64,000 bases of DNA from Saccharomycopsis fibuligera x Saccharomycopsis cf. fibuligera. Its lineage: Eukaryota; Ascomycota; Saccharomycetes; Ascoideales; Saccharomycopsidaceae. The notes under the pieces were generated by a model that searched no databases, was not told the origin of the DNA, and was given only the letters and a program-made list of their open reading frames with translations. Each line of letters starts with the position of its first letter. Position 1 is the stretch's first letter. The DNA lies in assembly GCA_001936135.1 (NCBI GenBank), contig CP012811.1, forward strand, positions 806,001-870,000, written 5' to 3'. Shown here piece after piece: positions 10,501-20,679 of this stretch. The translations under genes and the position numbers were made by a program.

Positions 10501-12915
10501 AAATGACATTTTCCAAGTAGCATCACTCATTGGAATGACTGGTGTTGTATGCCCGCATACTTTGCAAGTACTCCATAGTAATATGACATGCTGTAGTCCT
10601 GGAATTCGGCAAGGAAGTTGTTCTATAGAAACAATGAGCCTTCCATCACCATGCACGTAACTTCTGTAATGATCTATCAATTTTGAGCCGCATCCTTCAT
10701 GACAGCCATGATTTGAGGTATAAATGAGCTGTTCAATATATTGCCCAAATGTGATATCCGTATAGTCCAAGTAATATTCAATTTGTAGAATTTTCGGGAA
10801 TAAGCAATAACTTTGATTCTTCACGTTAGTGGTAGAATATAAGAAAAAAATACTTTGATGAAATGAAACTTCAAGTAATGCAGGAATATGGCCATAAAAA
10901 GCCTCCCATTGCCTAGAAAACGTCTTGAAATTGTTTTTCAAAAGCTTGCTTTTCTTGTTTATAATAAATGACACAATCTTTATTATATCAGTTTCTTCCA
11001 CTTTGGATAAATCCAATTGCACACCAAACTCTTTCACAAGTTGCTTGGATACATCAATATTGACATTGCTAATACTATATTTGGACTGAAAATCATTGTA
11101 TAAGCTGTCATAGTGTCGCGCCTTCGTGAGCAAATATGGTAATGGTATCTTAACAGTTGGAGAAATAGTAAAAATCATGGCATTAAACTTCTTAATAAAA
11201 TCCATGTAGTAGCCTTCAATGACACCGAGTTTAAGATCCTCTTGAAGATCTTTTTTCTTGGGCACAGAAATAAATGCATTTCTAAAATAATATGTTTCTA
11301 ACTTAAGATGGAACATCATATACACCATGAATTCCACAATATTTTTAATTTTGTTGAGTGTTTCCTCATCGTTTCCACGTAATATCAATGTGCATCCAAG
11401 AACGCTTTTGCACCCAGTAAAGAACATGAAAGTCTTTTTAGTATTGTGGAACGCAAACGATCTAACTTCAAAAAGTTCACAACGACCCAACTTCGGGTTA
11501 GTAGCTAATTTTTCCATTGTTGCCACGATATCAGCTTCGACTAGTCTAGACAACCGTTCGATAACTTGCGGTTTCACATTATAGGCTACGGAGATATTTG
11601 CCTCCGCGAGCAATCGTAACGCATAGCCCGAAATACTTGATCCAGATACCAAAACATCTGGTTTTGGCAGTAACAGGATTATTCTTTTAACAAGCTTGTG
11701 TAAAAATTCTTTTTCTTGAGCAATAACTTGGTCTATACTCATGAAATTCTGACTGCCTTTGGCATATTCAAGAGGAAACATTATGATTGCAACATTTGGA
11801 TTTTGAATTTTCGATCTCATTGTTTTCAAAGCAACATTTTTGGTAAAAATGAGCCCATTGACACATTCACTGGAGGATGGCCTTGAACCCAATATTTTTT
11901 TGATTTTTACGTATCGCGTTACATCAAAACTATCGCCATTTTTTGGATCGGGATCTATCAGCTCTATGCTTCTCAAAAGCAGACTAACTACTCTATACCA
12001 CGACTTTTTCAGATTAACATTGAACTGTAATAAAGATTGTTTGAGAAATCGATTAATATGATAAAGGTTTATTTCATTTAGCTCTTTATACATAAACTCT
12101 TTCTCAAACACGCTATGCTCCAATGTATCTATAACCATTGGATTTTGGGTTGAATTTGGCAACAGATTATCTTGTTCATCCAATTTTCGAAATGAGAGTA
12201 CTTGGAAAGAGCTAGGCGACGCATTATCCTCAAAGACAGTACGTTTGACACTCCTGCTTTTGCGTCGACTTCTCATTCTGTTCAATGATGCTTGAGCCCT
12301 ATCGAGAGGTTTGTTGCTGGAAAGTTGGCCTATACTATAACTAGATCTTGAAAGCCTCAAGTTTGGCTCGCCCATTCTTGATAAGTCTGATAAATTGGCC
12401 ATTGAATCTGAGTGAAGAGCCGTATAAAGTGTCATTGAAGATTCATCTTCTTCCGAAGACAGTGATAGTATATCAGATTCATCAAACACTGATGCAGGTC
12501 TATTGGATTTGTGAACGTCTTCGTTAAATATAGATCTATTTGCGGCTGACTCATTTATCAAGTCGTAATTACTATTGTTATTAACTGTGAGGTTGCCATC
12601 GTTATTGTCCTCGTCTTCGAAGCTTTCATCATGAGCGGAGTCTTCATCACTGGAATCATGATCATATTCAATATGCAAACACGAATTACATATACGTAGC
12701 TTCCCATTATACTGAAAGTTTTGGCCAGACATTAAAGTAGTGCAACTGCTACAAAATATCTGTCCACATAGTCTGCAATGGTGTCTTCTTCTGAATGTTG
12801 TGAATGGTTTCCCACAACTGAAACACTCCTTGGAGCTATTATCCTTCATCCAATAGTCCTTGGAGAGTAGCCGGTTGTTCCTGTTGGGTGTCTGATTCAG
12901 AAATAGCTGATACAT
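7546..12915 (-). CDS. FAB1: FAB1, phosphatidylinositol-3-phosphate 5-kinase
   Basis: 1789 aa. Makes PI(3,5)P2 on the vacuole/endosome membrane, controlling vacuole size and sorting, with Vac14 and Fig4 as usual partners. A FYVE zinc finger is at 31-79 (CFSCGKPF, the PI3P-binding RRRHHCR at 42-48, CRLCGQIFCSSC). A TCP-1/GroEL-like domain is at about 330-620 and a Cys-rich region at about 700-850. An acidic/Ser-rich linker follows. The C-terminal PIP kinase domain has FDLKGS near 1646, the catalytic MDYSL near 1708 and GIIDYIRTFTWDKKLE. The FYVE finger sits almost at the first Met, whereas S. cerevisiae Fab1 has about 200 residues before it. An in-frame TAG lies two codons upstream of the ATG at 12915, so the short start is real unless an upstream exon is missed. 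Confidence 0.95.
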   Translation of the reverse strand: MYQLFLNQTPNRNNRLLSKDYWMKDNSSKECFSCGKPFTTFRRRHHCRLCGQIFCSSCTTLMSGQNFQYNGKLRICNSCLHIEYDHDSSDEDSAHDESFEDEDNNDGNLTVNNNSNYDLINESAANRSIFNEDVHKSNRPASVFDESDILSLSSEEDESSMTLYTALHSDSMANLSDLSRMGEPNLRLSRSSYSIGQLSSNKPLDRAQASLNRMRSRRKSRSVKRTVFEDNASPSSFQVLSFRKLDEQDNLLPNSTQNPMVIDTLEHSVFEKEFMYKELNEINLYHINRFLKQSLLQFNVNLKKSWYRVVSLLLRSIELIDPDPKNGDSFDVTRYVKIKKILGSRPSSSECVNGLIFTKNVALKTMRSKIQNPNVAIIMFPLEYAKGSQNFMSIDQVIAQEKEFLHKLVKRIILLLPKPDVLVSGSSISGYALRLLAEANISVAYNVKPQVIERLSRLVEADIVATMEKLATNPKLGRCELFEVRSFAFHNTKKTFMFFTGCKSVLGCTLILRGNDEETLNKIKNIVEFMVYMMFHLKLETYYFRNAFISVPKKKDLQEDLKLGVIEGYYMDFIKKFNAMIFTISPTVKIPLPYLLTKARHYDSLYNDFQSKYSISNVNIDVSKQLVKEFGVQLDLSKVEETDIIKIVSFIINKKSKLLKNNFKTFSRQWEAFYGHIPALLEVSFHQSIFFLYSTTNVKNQSYCLFPKILQIEYYLDYTDITFGQYIEQLIYTSNHGCHEGCGSKLIDHYRSYVHGDGRLIVSIEQLPCRIPGLQHVILLWSTCKVCGHTTPVIPMSDATWKMSFGKFLELCFLSIPLDVLFEECEHSFKDRIKYFGLHDLAVKVDYNQIDLLELIVPGDKVHWRPEVDVNIKQDVYNNVVTKTNNLFKGILNRLEGVKIDSTNQEKVDSGKEKIGELIELAKATHEEILLKAKDIYDETLPMEYLPLNVIIKELQNISVSWDNEFNQFEENFLPTENEISSITALQLMNFFKDKKHDDNSIDGGKEEEKRNAYHEKPNCGQRNGFETSNDDASSGDENIDEKKVDQFPSKNADKLVCEEDTPEDSDENNGLVKVDGGEQQLYGEALGDVLSSSPHLNNFKQVNASTSQNRDNSNNNMISRLANRTADEIKRTEAAPNISSKPTGYRYSKVLEEVSKMEAKYSSNAEALKKSLSSYPPTRIPMLNTSNLLENELRSRANLSSENSSGRIVSKKPFNSKVSQLKDYYDQYAKEVNEEFVLHREKERRKIANRYRANPLMTAQPIVEIYQDVEDAVQDEGDERVAEKLRLGSANEDAINSIHRQNSPGNSKAADGPQDYATSITYNDGNTMKLDVSEQAQYETRAPDDQDSSNVDKDGSNFDQKNTVDEDKKLSANGIENKKQPDSSDKNSTEKDKKEVEIPQQENSLLQTLKKFWADRSVLWKPLDYPLKETEHVSVDSDVIIREDEPSSLIAFALSSKDHQQKIKEKRKELIDTLGTEGTENPENQASGSKTHDMVLELAMLRKTAIHLKFKIIDEPAVLSCKVFFVEQFEALRESCGSNFIQSLSRCIKWDSLGGKSGSAFLKTLDNRLVIKQLSDSELNSFVRMAPSYFEFMAQALFHDLPSVISKIFGFYQIVIKNPNSGKNIKMNVIIMENLFYNRKNLRIFDLKGSMRNRHVEQTGKENEVLLDENMVDYIYESPLFVRLHSKKLLRASLWNDTLFLSKMNVMDYSLVIGIDTEKNELVAGIIDYIRTFTWDKKLESWVKEKGLVGGGGKRPTVVTPKQYKSRFRAAMERYILLVPDKFYISES

Positions 12916-12944
12916 GTTCTATAAATCATTTGGTATCTGACCAT
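12897..12944 (-). promoter_or_regulatory. uORF overlapping the FAB1 start codon
   Basis: A 15-codon ATG-initiated frame (MVRYQMIYRTCISYF) starts 29 nt upstream of the FAB1 ATG in another frame and stops 19 nt inside FAB1. If the 5' UTR includes it, it would reduce initiation at the FAB1 ATG. Transcript start is unknown. Confidence 0.4.
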
Positions 12945-13217
12945 CAACTTGCTTTTTCTGGATTTCACTAGTTCATTCAACACAAATATACTGGGGCTGT
13001 CGTCTTTGCTAATAGCGCGCGATGGGTGCTCATCGCATGAATAGTTTGACGGTTTACGCTTTTTGTTTTTTGTTTTTGTTTTGTTTTTTAATTTTTCTGC
13101 TAATCCGATCGCATGCAAGATCTATACATACGCACTGTGCTCCAACGCGATAATTTACCAGTAAAGCGTCAATTAATCTATTTATTTCAACTACTTTAAA
13201 ACTTTAGTACCACTATA
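12945..13217. other. FAB1 upstream region
   Basis: About 270 bp between the FAB1 5' end and the stop of the Mms1-like gene, both on the minus strand. A TTTGTTTTT-type pyrimidine tract (13064-13098) lies on the plus strand. A donor-like GTATGT is present on the minus strand near 13124-13129 but no branch site follows, so a 5' FAB1 exon is not supported. Confidence 0.4.
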
Positions 13218-16200
13218 CTATAACGAAAGTGATTGGACCAAATCCCTAGCCTTAATATCGCTTCGCATACGGTACTTGTCAAGATCGAAAAGTAACCAGT
13301 TTGGCTGACTATCATGAAATTGTTCCACAACGTTGACATCCCACAGATTTTTACTTGCAATTCCATCTTTATTTGTGTCTTCCTTAAGTGCACTTTTTGC
13401 AATTGTGTTTAGTTCGTCTTCAGTAACAAGTAGAAACCCACTTATTTCACCACCTACACCGCAGACTAAGAATCGGTTATCCTGATGCAATTCAGGGTCA
13501 CTGAACCATACAGGGAATAAACTGCATTTTTTAACCCTCCCAACTGTACCAGTGTTTATTTTGAAAAAAGGGACCAACTTCTGCGAGCTAATCTTGAAAC
13601 CGGAAACTGTGAAATGCAATTTATCCGATATTATAACATTTTTGTCAAACCCAACACCATTCAATAGGTATCGAGACACTTGATCATTATGGGTATTTAC
13701 TAACTCATCATTTTCATAAGCAAAGACAGCCACAGACGTGGATTTTGTAGTGACAACAACCATACTCTCTTTCATAGTAATAGATACGACCAAGCTTCCA
13801 CACGTGAACTGCTTTTTTGGTGGTTCAATAGTTCCTTTGTCTGAACTATATTTGCGGGTATATATTGAACTTCCGCTAGAATAGATCAACACATTATGGC
13901 CATGCAACTGTTGTAGAGCAAAAACTGGCCCGCCAGTTTTCCAAGTATAAAGGTTAACCACTTTTATCAAATCTCGTTCATTTTTTTCACGTTTTAGTTC
14001 AATAACGTGTACCAGGCCTTCCGTGGCGCCGTATTGGCAACCTACAACCACATTCTTGTATACTGACCTCTTATTACTTTTTCTAATATCCCACTCCGAA
14101 ATCGACAATAGCCGTTCACTTTTGTTAAAAATCAACTCTTTGTTGTGCTTTGAAACCTCTTTACCTTTCACTTTTTTGAAATTTTTAGAATCGAAAAACG
14201 ATAGACGGTTGCCGGTACCAAGATCATTAGATATCAAGCAAAAAGTATGCAAGTAAGATATATATTTGAATTTGTTTGGGGTAAATCCAAGGCTAAACGT
14301 CCTTGGGCAGCCGCCCGGTATCTCTGAAAGACTGGACATACAAAGCCCATCTTCTCTTAGTATGGCAAATTTTCTAAGCTTGCTCAATTGCAAAGATGCC
14401 ATAGCAAACACGTTTTTCTCATTAGTTACGCCATCAAAAAACACTGTTTGTGGCTGCGAATTAGGAGATTTGGTATTCAAACGCCATAAATGCTTAGACA
14501 TCATGAAAATGTGCCTTTTATCTTCAGATAGCTCAAATGTGATTGGAAGAGTACCCAAATTTAAACCATTAGTGTCCCATACAATGAACTTCTGGCAATC
14601 AATTTGGAGACGGAAGTTACTGTAGCTGCCCAGTTTATCCGAGGCATATACCCATAACTCATCATTGTTGTCATTGAAAGCTAAGACGTCATGAATGCCT
14701 GTTTCAAAAAACACTGCTAAAGGAAGTTCTTGAAAAAAAGTCATGGTTTTTACCAAAGTCTCAAACTTGTAGAATACAAGACGGCCTGTAGTACTTCCCA
14801 AAGCAATGAACATACTATCAGCAAACTCGAAGAGCTTTATGACAGTTGGTTCGAAACTCAACGGTGTTTGTGCTAAGTCATGAATTATTTTCTCTGGGTC
14901 GGATTCCACCTGAGCTGCGTCAATGTATTTATAGCAAAGCTTAAAGACATTTGAATGTTCACTGAAGGCAATGTAAGCCACATAATTTTCACAAATGTCT
15001 GCGAGCAAGATCTCAGAACTACTCTGCTTCAGCCTGAAATTATTTTGAATGTTACAAATACGTATCTGATCATTAGTGACTTGCACCATAGCCTCTGCAC
15101 CCTTTAATAGTTTTGCACCAATAGTAGAACTTTCAGTCACTATACCGGTCGAAAAAGGAACATCTAACATCTCATCTGTGTCTTCCAAGTAGGAATAAAC
15201 TTTGGTCTCTAAACCAGCATTTGCCAAAAAGTAGTAGTTATGCCGTAACTCTGGAGTGGAAAAATGAATCGGGAAAAAGTCTGTAATTTTTTTGAAACTG
15301 GTGTGAATCTTTGAGCGTGATGCTCTTATACCTATTCTCATATGTGTTATTGCACCGGCCTTTTCCTCGCCAGAGCAAAGCCATAATTCTTGCGAAGAGT
15401 GTCCAGACTTGTGCTTGGAACCATTTATGCACTCAAAATCAAGCAAAGGAGCCCAATTATCGTATTTTTCAAGTATTTCTAATACCTCAAATTCTCTGTA
15501 TCCACCAGTCGGCACTTGCAGAAATCTAACTCTTTGAGCAAAACCGGTAGACTTCTCTGATCCAAAGGCAAATATGAATTTTGCTTCGTCAAGGTTGTCT
15601 GCTGAGTCAATACGCTCCAAGGTAAAGACAGAGACAAAATGTTTGACCTTAACAAGAGGAATGATTTCAATTCTCTCGTTACCGATTATAGATACAAGAA
15701 ATATCACCCCTTCAATGGAAGATATTAATACTTCTGCATACCCTTCACCATCCGCGGGAGTATAAAGGAATGGCCTTTCAGGTTGGTAGTATGCGAGAGG
15801 AAAAGAACCAGTATATCGATGTTTCAAGAAATCTGTACCTCCAGAATGAACTTGATGAGCAGTTATTACATTCAACAGTTTCTCACTAACACACAAAACA
15901 CTTTGCATAGTACGCAACGGAATGACAAAACAAGGAATTTCAAACTTGTTGACCAAGGGCAAAGTAGATCGTGACACAATGCTGGAACCATCGTTTTTCA
16001 ACCATTCAAATGTTCGTGCTTGGAGCCTTTGTTCATCAGATAACACTAATGCAAATGAGCAGAAAGCGCTATTGTCCAACAGCTGGTTCACGCTATCCAA
16101 GAGACAAGAGTGTACAATGGTGCCGTCAATTTTGATGTTCTGTGGTTTTTGGAAATATGTGCCTTGCTTGGTGTTAAAACATTCAAATATTGCCATGTAA

Positions 16201-16856
16201 TTATTGTAAGCGCTAATAGTGAAGTAAAAACCAGACTTGTGGCATGCAACTACATGGCCAAGCCTATCAGTGATCTCGTCCACTTTGGGATCAAAAATTT
16301 TGTTCCACTGATAAAGCACTGGTTTGAATACTCTGTTGACATAGACTAGTCTCAATAGAAGCAAGTAGCCTGTGGATAAGCTTATTATGATGTTGTCTTC
16401 GTTTGGGTAATGTTTACCTTCATGTACGATAGATATTCCCGGAAGTAACGCGGCAGACCTTATAAGTGCCGGTAGAGGAAACACATTATTATTTATTAAG
16501 AGTGACTTGTTGCGCACTAGCACTCTGGCGGTGCATAATCGGGGGATATATGATGTTGTGTTGTTGTGCTTATTGTTTATTTGTTTGTCCTGCTCGGCGA
16601 ATAACTCGTCGAGAGTATCTGCGGTGCCAAACAGGTCAGATGCAAATCCATCGTTTAGTTTGAATTCTTCTTTGATGGCATCACTAAGAGTCGAAAAGTT
16701 GGAATTGTACTCTCGCTCATAGTTATTGATGTTCTTGTTTACGGATACTCTAACATCGAAAATATGATTGATGATAGGGGAATGCACCAATGTTCTTTTG
16801 GCGACCGCATCGTAGCAAACCGGTCCATCATGATCGCTGCCGAACATTCTTTTCAT
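13218..16856 (-). CDS. DDB1/CPSF160-superfamily beta-propeller protein, probably Mms1-like
   Basis: 1212 aa with no catalytic motifs. It consists of repeated beta-strand segments typical of the triple-propeller DDB1/CPSF160/SF3B3/Mms1 superfamily. The N-terminus reads KRTLVHSPIINHIFDVRV, then IPCFVIPLRTMQSVLCVSE and PLAYYQPERPFLYTPADGEG. This layout resembles the MMS1_N region of fungal Mms1 more than Cft1 or Rse1, whose characteristic starts (for example FLYNLTLQ in SF3B3) are absent. In S. cerevisiae Mms1 is the adaptor of the Rtt101 cullin ligase needed for replication-fork repair. The length (1212) is shorter than S. cerevisiae Mms1 (about 1400) and closer to Rse1 of Candida. The superfamily call is firm; the Mms1 assignment is a judgement from memory of motifs. 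Confidence 0.7.
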   Translation of the reverse strand: MKRMFGSDHDGPVCYDAVAKRTLVHSPIINHIFDVRVSVNKNINNYEREYNSNFSTLSDAIKEEFKLNDGFASDLFGTADTLDELFAEQDKQINNKHNNTTSYIPRLCTARVLVRNKSLLINNNVFPLPALIRSAALLPGISIVHEGKHYPNEDNIIISLSTGYLLLLRLVYVNRVFKPVLYQWNKIFDPKVDEITDRLGHVVACHKSGFYFTISAYNNYMAIFECFNTKQGTYFQKPQNIKIDGTIVHSCLLDSVNQLLDNSAFCSFALVLSDEQRLQARTFEWLKNDGSSIVSRSTLPLVNKFEIPCFVIPLRTMQSVLCVSEKLLNVITAHQVHSGGTDFLKHRYTGSFPLAYYQPERPFLYTPADGEGYAEVLISSIEGVIFLVSIIGNERIEIIPLVKVKHFVSVFTLERIDSADNLDEAKFIFAFGSEKSTGFAQRVRFLQVPTGGYREFEVLEILEKYDNWAPLLDFECINGSKHKSGHSSQELWLCSGEEKAGAITHMRIGIRASRSKIHTSFKKITDFFPIHFSTPELRHNYYFLANAGLETKVYSYLEDTDEMLDVPFSTGIVTESSTIGAKLLKGAEAMVQVTNDQIRICNIQNNFRLKQSSSEILLADICENYVAYIAFSEHSNVFKLCYKYIDAAQVESDPEKIIHDLAQTPLSFEPTVIKLFEFADSMFIALGSTTGRLVFYKFETLVKTMTFFQELPLAVFFETGIHDVLAFNDNNDELWVYASDKLGSYSNFRLQIDCQKFIVWDTNGLNLGTLPITFELSEDKRHIFMMSKHLWRLNTKSPNSQPQTVFFDGVTNEKNVFAMASLQLSKLRKFAILREDGLCMSSLSEIPGGCPRTFSLGFTPNKFKYISYLHTFCLISNDLGTGNRLSFFDSKNFKKVKGKEVSKHNKELIFNKSERLLSISEWDIRKSNKRSVYKNVVVGCQYGATEGLVHVIELKREKNERDLIKVVNLYTWKTGGPVFALQQLHGHNVLIYSSGSSIYTRKYSSDKGTIEPPKKQFTCGSLVVSITMKESMVVVTTKSTSVAVFAYENDELVNTHNDQVSRYLLNGVGFDKNVIISDKLHFTVSGFKISSQKLVPFFKINTGTVGRVKKCSLFPVWFSDPELHQDNRFLVCGVGGEISGFLLVTEDELNTIAKSALKEDTNKDGIASKNLWDVNVVEQFHDSQPNWLLFDLDKYRMRSDIKARDLVQSLSL

Positions 16857-17178
16857 CTCTTTTTTTTTATCTTGACTTCTTTTTCTTTTTCCTCTTTGAG
16901 CAGGCTTGGTGCTGGCGTTAAGATAGGGTCAATTCCTTGCTGGTGCCAAAGCAGAACCACCTCTACTGCTGGTCGCTTGGATCATCGCATCATTAATATT
17001 CAAGTCAAGCGCCAGATGGGCTACCAATTGTATCCGCGAGGTAGGGGCATACATATTTGTATGTATTCTCATGTCTATTGCAGCATCTCTCATGCTCCAT
17101 AAATATTACATAATCAGAAGGGCTCCTAATCATATAATGCACTATAATGCGTCTCTAAGATCTTGCATAAATACGATT

Positions 17179-17202
17179 ACACCCTGACACCCTGACACCC
17201 TT
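17179..17202. promoter_or_regulatory. tandem ACACCCT repeat (possible Tbf1-type sites)
   Basis: Three copies of ACACCCT at an exact 8 bp period. On the minus strand this reads as repeated AGGGTGT, resembling the TTAGGG/AGGGT core bound by Tbf1 in yeasts. It lies about 325 bp upstream of the Mms1-like start. Binding is inferred. Confidence 0.4.
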
Positions 17203-18077
17203 ACATCCTCCTTGAAAAATAGCCCTGCTACGTCTCATGCTTAGGTCATGTGATGTTACCACCACCGCTGTCACTGACTTCACACAGCAAAGGCAAAGCA
17301 AGCGAAAAACTGAAAAAATGGAACGAAATGAAATTTTCAACCGCCAAAAAAAAAAAGAAAAAACAAAAAAAAAAAACACAAAACAGAAAATGAAAAACAG
17401 AAAACAACGAAAAACCCACACAAATGGAACCGTGTCACATGCTCCCCTTATTTACAGTGTGCACTTAAGTGTCAAAGCTGTCAACCAGTGTGTTGGAGAT
17501 ACTGCTGTTCGTTCGAGTGTAGCGCAGCAGCGGATACTGTCATGTTCCAGGAAGTTGAAACTGCTTTGCACTACCAATACTGTCTGTTCCTGGCCAACTG
17601 TTGTGTTTGCTTAGCTTGTTTTATCCTCCTATCTTTTTGAGTGAGTCGATGATGTGCTTTTGCGGAAAAAGTTTCACAAATGTAAGATTTTCTACGGACA
17701 TGCATGAAGCCATTTTCACTGTCTAATAGGATACAAGAATGCGCTCACTACGACTTTTACAAAAGAAAAATCTGAATTAGAAAATATTAAAGACTTTTTT
17801 TGGATACTTTCCGTAATCTTTGAACAAAGTATTTCATCACTTTTGAAGTGAGATCGTCATTTAGGCCGAAATAGTTTCTACTCTACAAGACCGTAATATC
17901 CTTATAACCAATAGAAATACTGTAGATCGTACTCCAAGAGCAGCGCAAAGCTTTTTAAATGACCCAACGCAACCCCAATATAAATTTTCCCCCATTAATG
18001 TCCTATTTTCACCATCATCCATGCTCTCCGTGGCTCAGGGCAAACTAGCCTTTTAATACTTGCTTTATTTTTGTCAT

Positions 18078-18078
<1 letters not shown>

Positions 18079-18110
<32 letters not shown>
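18079..18110. repeat. poly(A)32 tract
   Basis: Uninterrupted A homopolymer, 521 bp upstream of the GDS1 ATG; probably a nucleosome-excluding promoter element and length-polymorphic. Confidence 0.85.
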
Positions 18111-18114
<4 letters not shown>

Positions 18115-18630
18115 CTCTTGCATGCAATTTCTCCGTTTTCTTCTTTTTTTCAATTTTTCAAACTTCTTTCCCTCTATTCTTCCCGAATATAGATCCCATC
18201 CATCCTAATCAAGTAACTTTACCTGATCTCTGTGAAAAAAGTGAGTTCCATTATATATTTGCATACATGTATGGCATTCCCTTAGTAGCAGTAATATTAA
18301 TAAATTGTTAGGTTCCTATCTCTTGTGGAAAAGTACAAGCTTATCAAGCATTCGGCATCCAAGACTGTTTATTCTACTTTTTCATTGTTTCCTTGCGCTT
18401 TCTATTATCTGACAGGAACTTTCATTATTTTCATTTTTTTTTTTTTTTTTTGTCATTCCAGTCAATGCCAAAAAGCTTTCTAGCTGGAGATAAACACGCT
18501 CCAAAATACTAAACTGTTGCCTTAGAGATCTCTCGCATATTATTTTGCTGTCTAGAGTCTCTTTGTCGTTTTGAAACCATAGAACAATTATCACGAATCA
18601 GCACTGTGATTCTTTTTTCCTTACACCAAG

Positions 18631-20131
18631 ATGGCTTTGGCTAATACTAGACCGGTGCAACTACCAGTCCACTCTCCACATACTGAGTTCAGTGATATTG
18701 GGTTAAACCATCACTCCAAGATCAAATTATCGCCATCTCAGGTCCTGAAAGGCAAAACAAAGACTCTTGCTGCTAAACCAATGACTGAATCAAAAGGTAA
18801 ACATGACGAATCTGGTTATAGTAATAGTGGTAATTTTATGGGTAAAACGGAAAACGAAGTGCTATCTATGCAGTTTAATAGCGGTATTGATGATGATATT
18901 GGATCTACGAACAGTCCTACTACTTCAAGTTTTGGTGAAAATTCTCGCAGTCCGTCAACTAATCCTTCTATTATATCTAACCAGGATAGTAAAGATATTA
19001 AAAACGGCAAACAGGATGACTCTTCTATTGATTCATCCGGTTTTGCAACCGCGCCTACTACACCTGCTGCTTCTGGTACTGCTTCTGCTTCCAACCCAAA
19101 CTCAAACTCCACCGTTGAAAAGCCTAGAAAGAAATACAATACTAATCCTGATAAACAAAAGGCTAATAAGGCAAACAAAATCAATATTGCTGCTACTGGT
19201 ATCTCTACCACTATTCCCGTGACTGGCGAAAGACCAAGACCAGACAAACATGCGTCTTTGGAAGACGAAGTGTTGCTTACGATATTCAAGATCTTATATG
19301 ATTATGACGCTGCTGGTAAAGGTATGACAGTTAAACAAATCTGTGATGTATTGTTAGAAAAGCATCCAGAAACTGCTAAGCTCTCCAGTAAGACCTCTAA
19401 TTTAGTATCAGCTAAGTTGAATGCATATGTGAAAAGAGTGGAAAAGGGAGAAAAAAATTTGACATATGCTTTATCTAGAGAATGGGCGGATACTTCTCCT
19501 AAAAGAATGGTCTATGTGTATCGTGGATTATTGACCGATGATTACTTTGTTCATGCTATTGCCGCAATGAAAAATTTGGAAGAAAACTTTGAAGACAAAA
19601 CTCAGGTTGTTGGTGCTGCTGGTTTAGAAAACAGTAGTGGCAGTGCTTTGGAAAATACCGGTGGCGCTACTGCTAATGGCAGCAATGTTATGAAGAGAAA
19701 ATCTTCCACTTCTGTGAGTGATTTGGCCAGTGCTAAGAATAGTGGCAGTATACTGAACCTGAAATTGCTCAAAAAAAGCTCTTCTACAAATTTCAACGGC
19801 GGTAACAGCAACAATAACAACAACAAGAGCGGCGGCGACAATAGTGGTAGTGTTAATGTTAGTACCAATACTAGTAATCCCAACACCGGCATCACCAATG
19901 CTAACCTATTCAATAACAATTCAGAGTCCCATATTGACTTGAGAATCACCCCGCTAACAATACCATACAATGCTGATGTATTACTGGCTCAGCTTGACAC
20001 TAGCATAAGCAACAATTCCAGCGTCACGACGGTGAACAGTGCTGCTGATCTGGAAAGAGTTTACGAATCCCCGGCAGTTTCTGATTACGATCTTGATGAA
20101 TTTGACTCTTTTGATGATAGAGATGAGGATG

Positions 20132-20164
<33 letters not shown>

Positions 20165-20679
20165 TTTATGATGGAACTAATCGCTCGAAATCAAGCAGCA
20201 AGCTTATTTCATTCACTAGCAGCGTTAACGGTATCAGCGGCATCAGTAGAAAAGACAAAAGATCTAATTCAGGATCGTTGAAGTATCCAGGAAAATTGAT
20301 CAAAAGGGTGAAAAACATCACTGCTGCTGCTGCTGCTCCAAGAGTGCCAAAGAACATGAGCAATAGTCCATCTCCGAGTATCGTTATGGCCGCTGCTGCC
20401 TCATTACGTGCTGCTGCTTTACATGCTCTATCTCCATCAGAATCCTCAGCGCCAATTGCTTCTACCAATGATTCAGGCTCAGGAGGAGCTAACGGCAACA
20501 ACGGTCTTGACAATAATGACAGAGCTAGCGGCAACAACAATAATGGCGGCAAAAATGAAGGCTATCATCAACTGGTTTCCGCTAGATGGCTTCAAACCGT
20601 TAGAGAAGGGTTCTTGACTCAGGATATTGGAACTCCAGAGGATATCTCCTTAGCAGAACTTGATCTGTTGTTCAGGTGA
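18631..20679 (+). CDS. GDS1: GDS1-family protein
   Basis: 682 aa. The only folded segment is at about 205-305 (HASLEDEVLLTIFKILYDYDAAGKGMTVKQICDVLLEKHPE... LVSAKLNAYVKRVEKGEKNLTYALSREW... RMVYVYRGLL). It is nearly colinear with S. cerevisiae Gds1 and looks like a winged-helix-type domain, with KRMVYVYRG as a signature. Flanks are low complexity: Ser/Asn-rich, a poly-Asp run of about 14 residues from a GAT repeat (about 20121-20163), and Ala runs. S. cerevisiae GDS1 was linked genetically to mitochondrial function and growth on glycerol; its molecular role is not settled. A conserved short C-terminus (DISLAELDLLFR) closes the protein; the CTG codon within it may read as Ser in this clade. Confidence 0.88.

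Larger units (their letters stand above)
16857..18630. promoter_or_regulatory. divergent promoter region, Mms1-like gene / GDS1
   Basis: About 1.8 kb between two divergently transcribed genes. It holds a triple ACACCCT repeat (17179-17202), an A-rich block (17345-17405), a poly(A)32 tract (18079-18110) and a T-rich tract (18421-18452). A 125-codon frame at 17237-17614 is lysine-rich low-complexity sequence generated by the A-rich block and is not believed to be a gene. Confidence 0.5.

Noticed and set aside
13110-13140. GTATGT donor upstream of FAB1 on the minus strand, as a sign of a missed first exon
   Set aside because: No branch-site sequence between it and the FAB1 start, and no coding exon before it.
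17237-17614. 125-codon plus-strand frame
   Set aside because: Sequence is a Lys/Gln run produced by an A-rich tract; no ATG-proximal conserved segment, and it lies in a divergent promoter.
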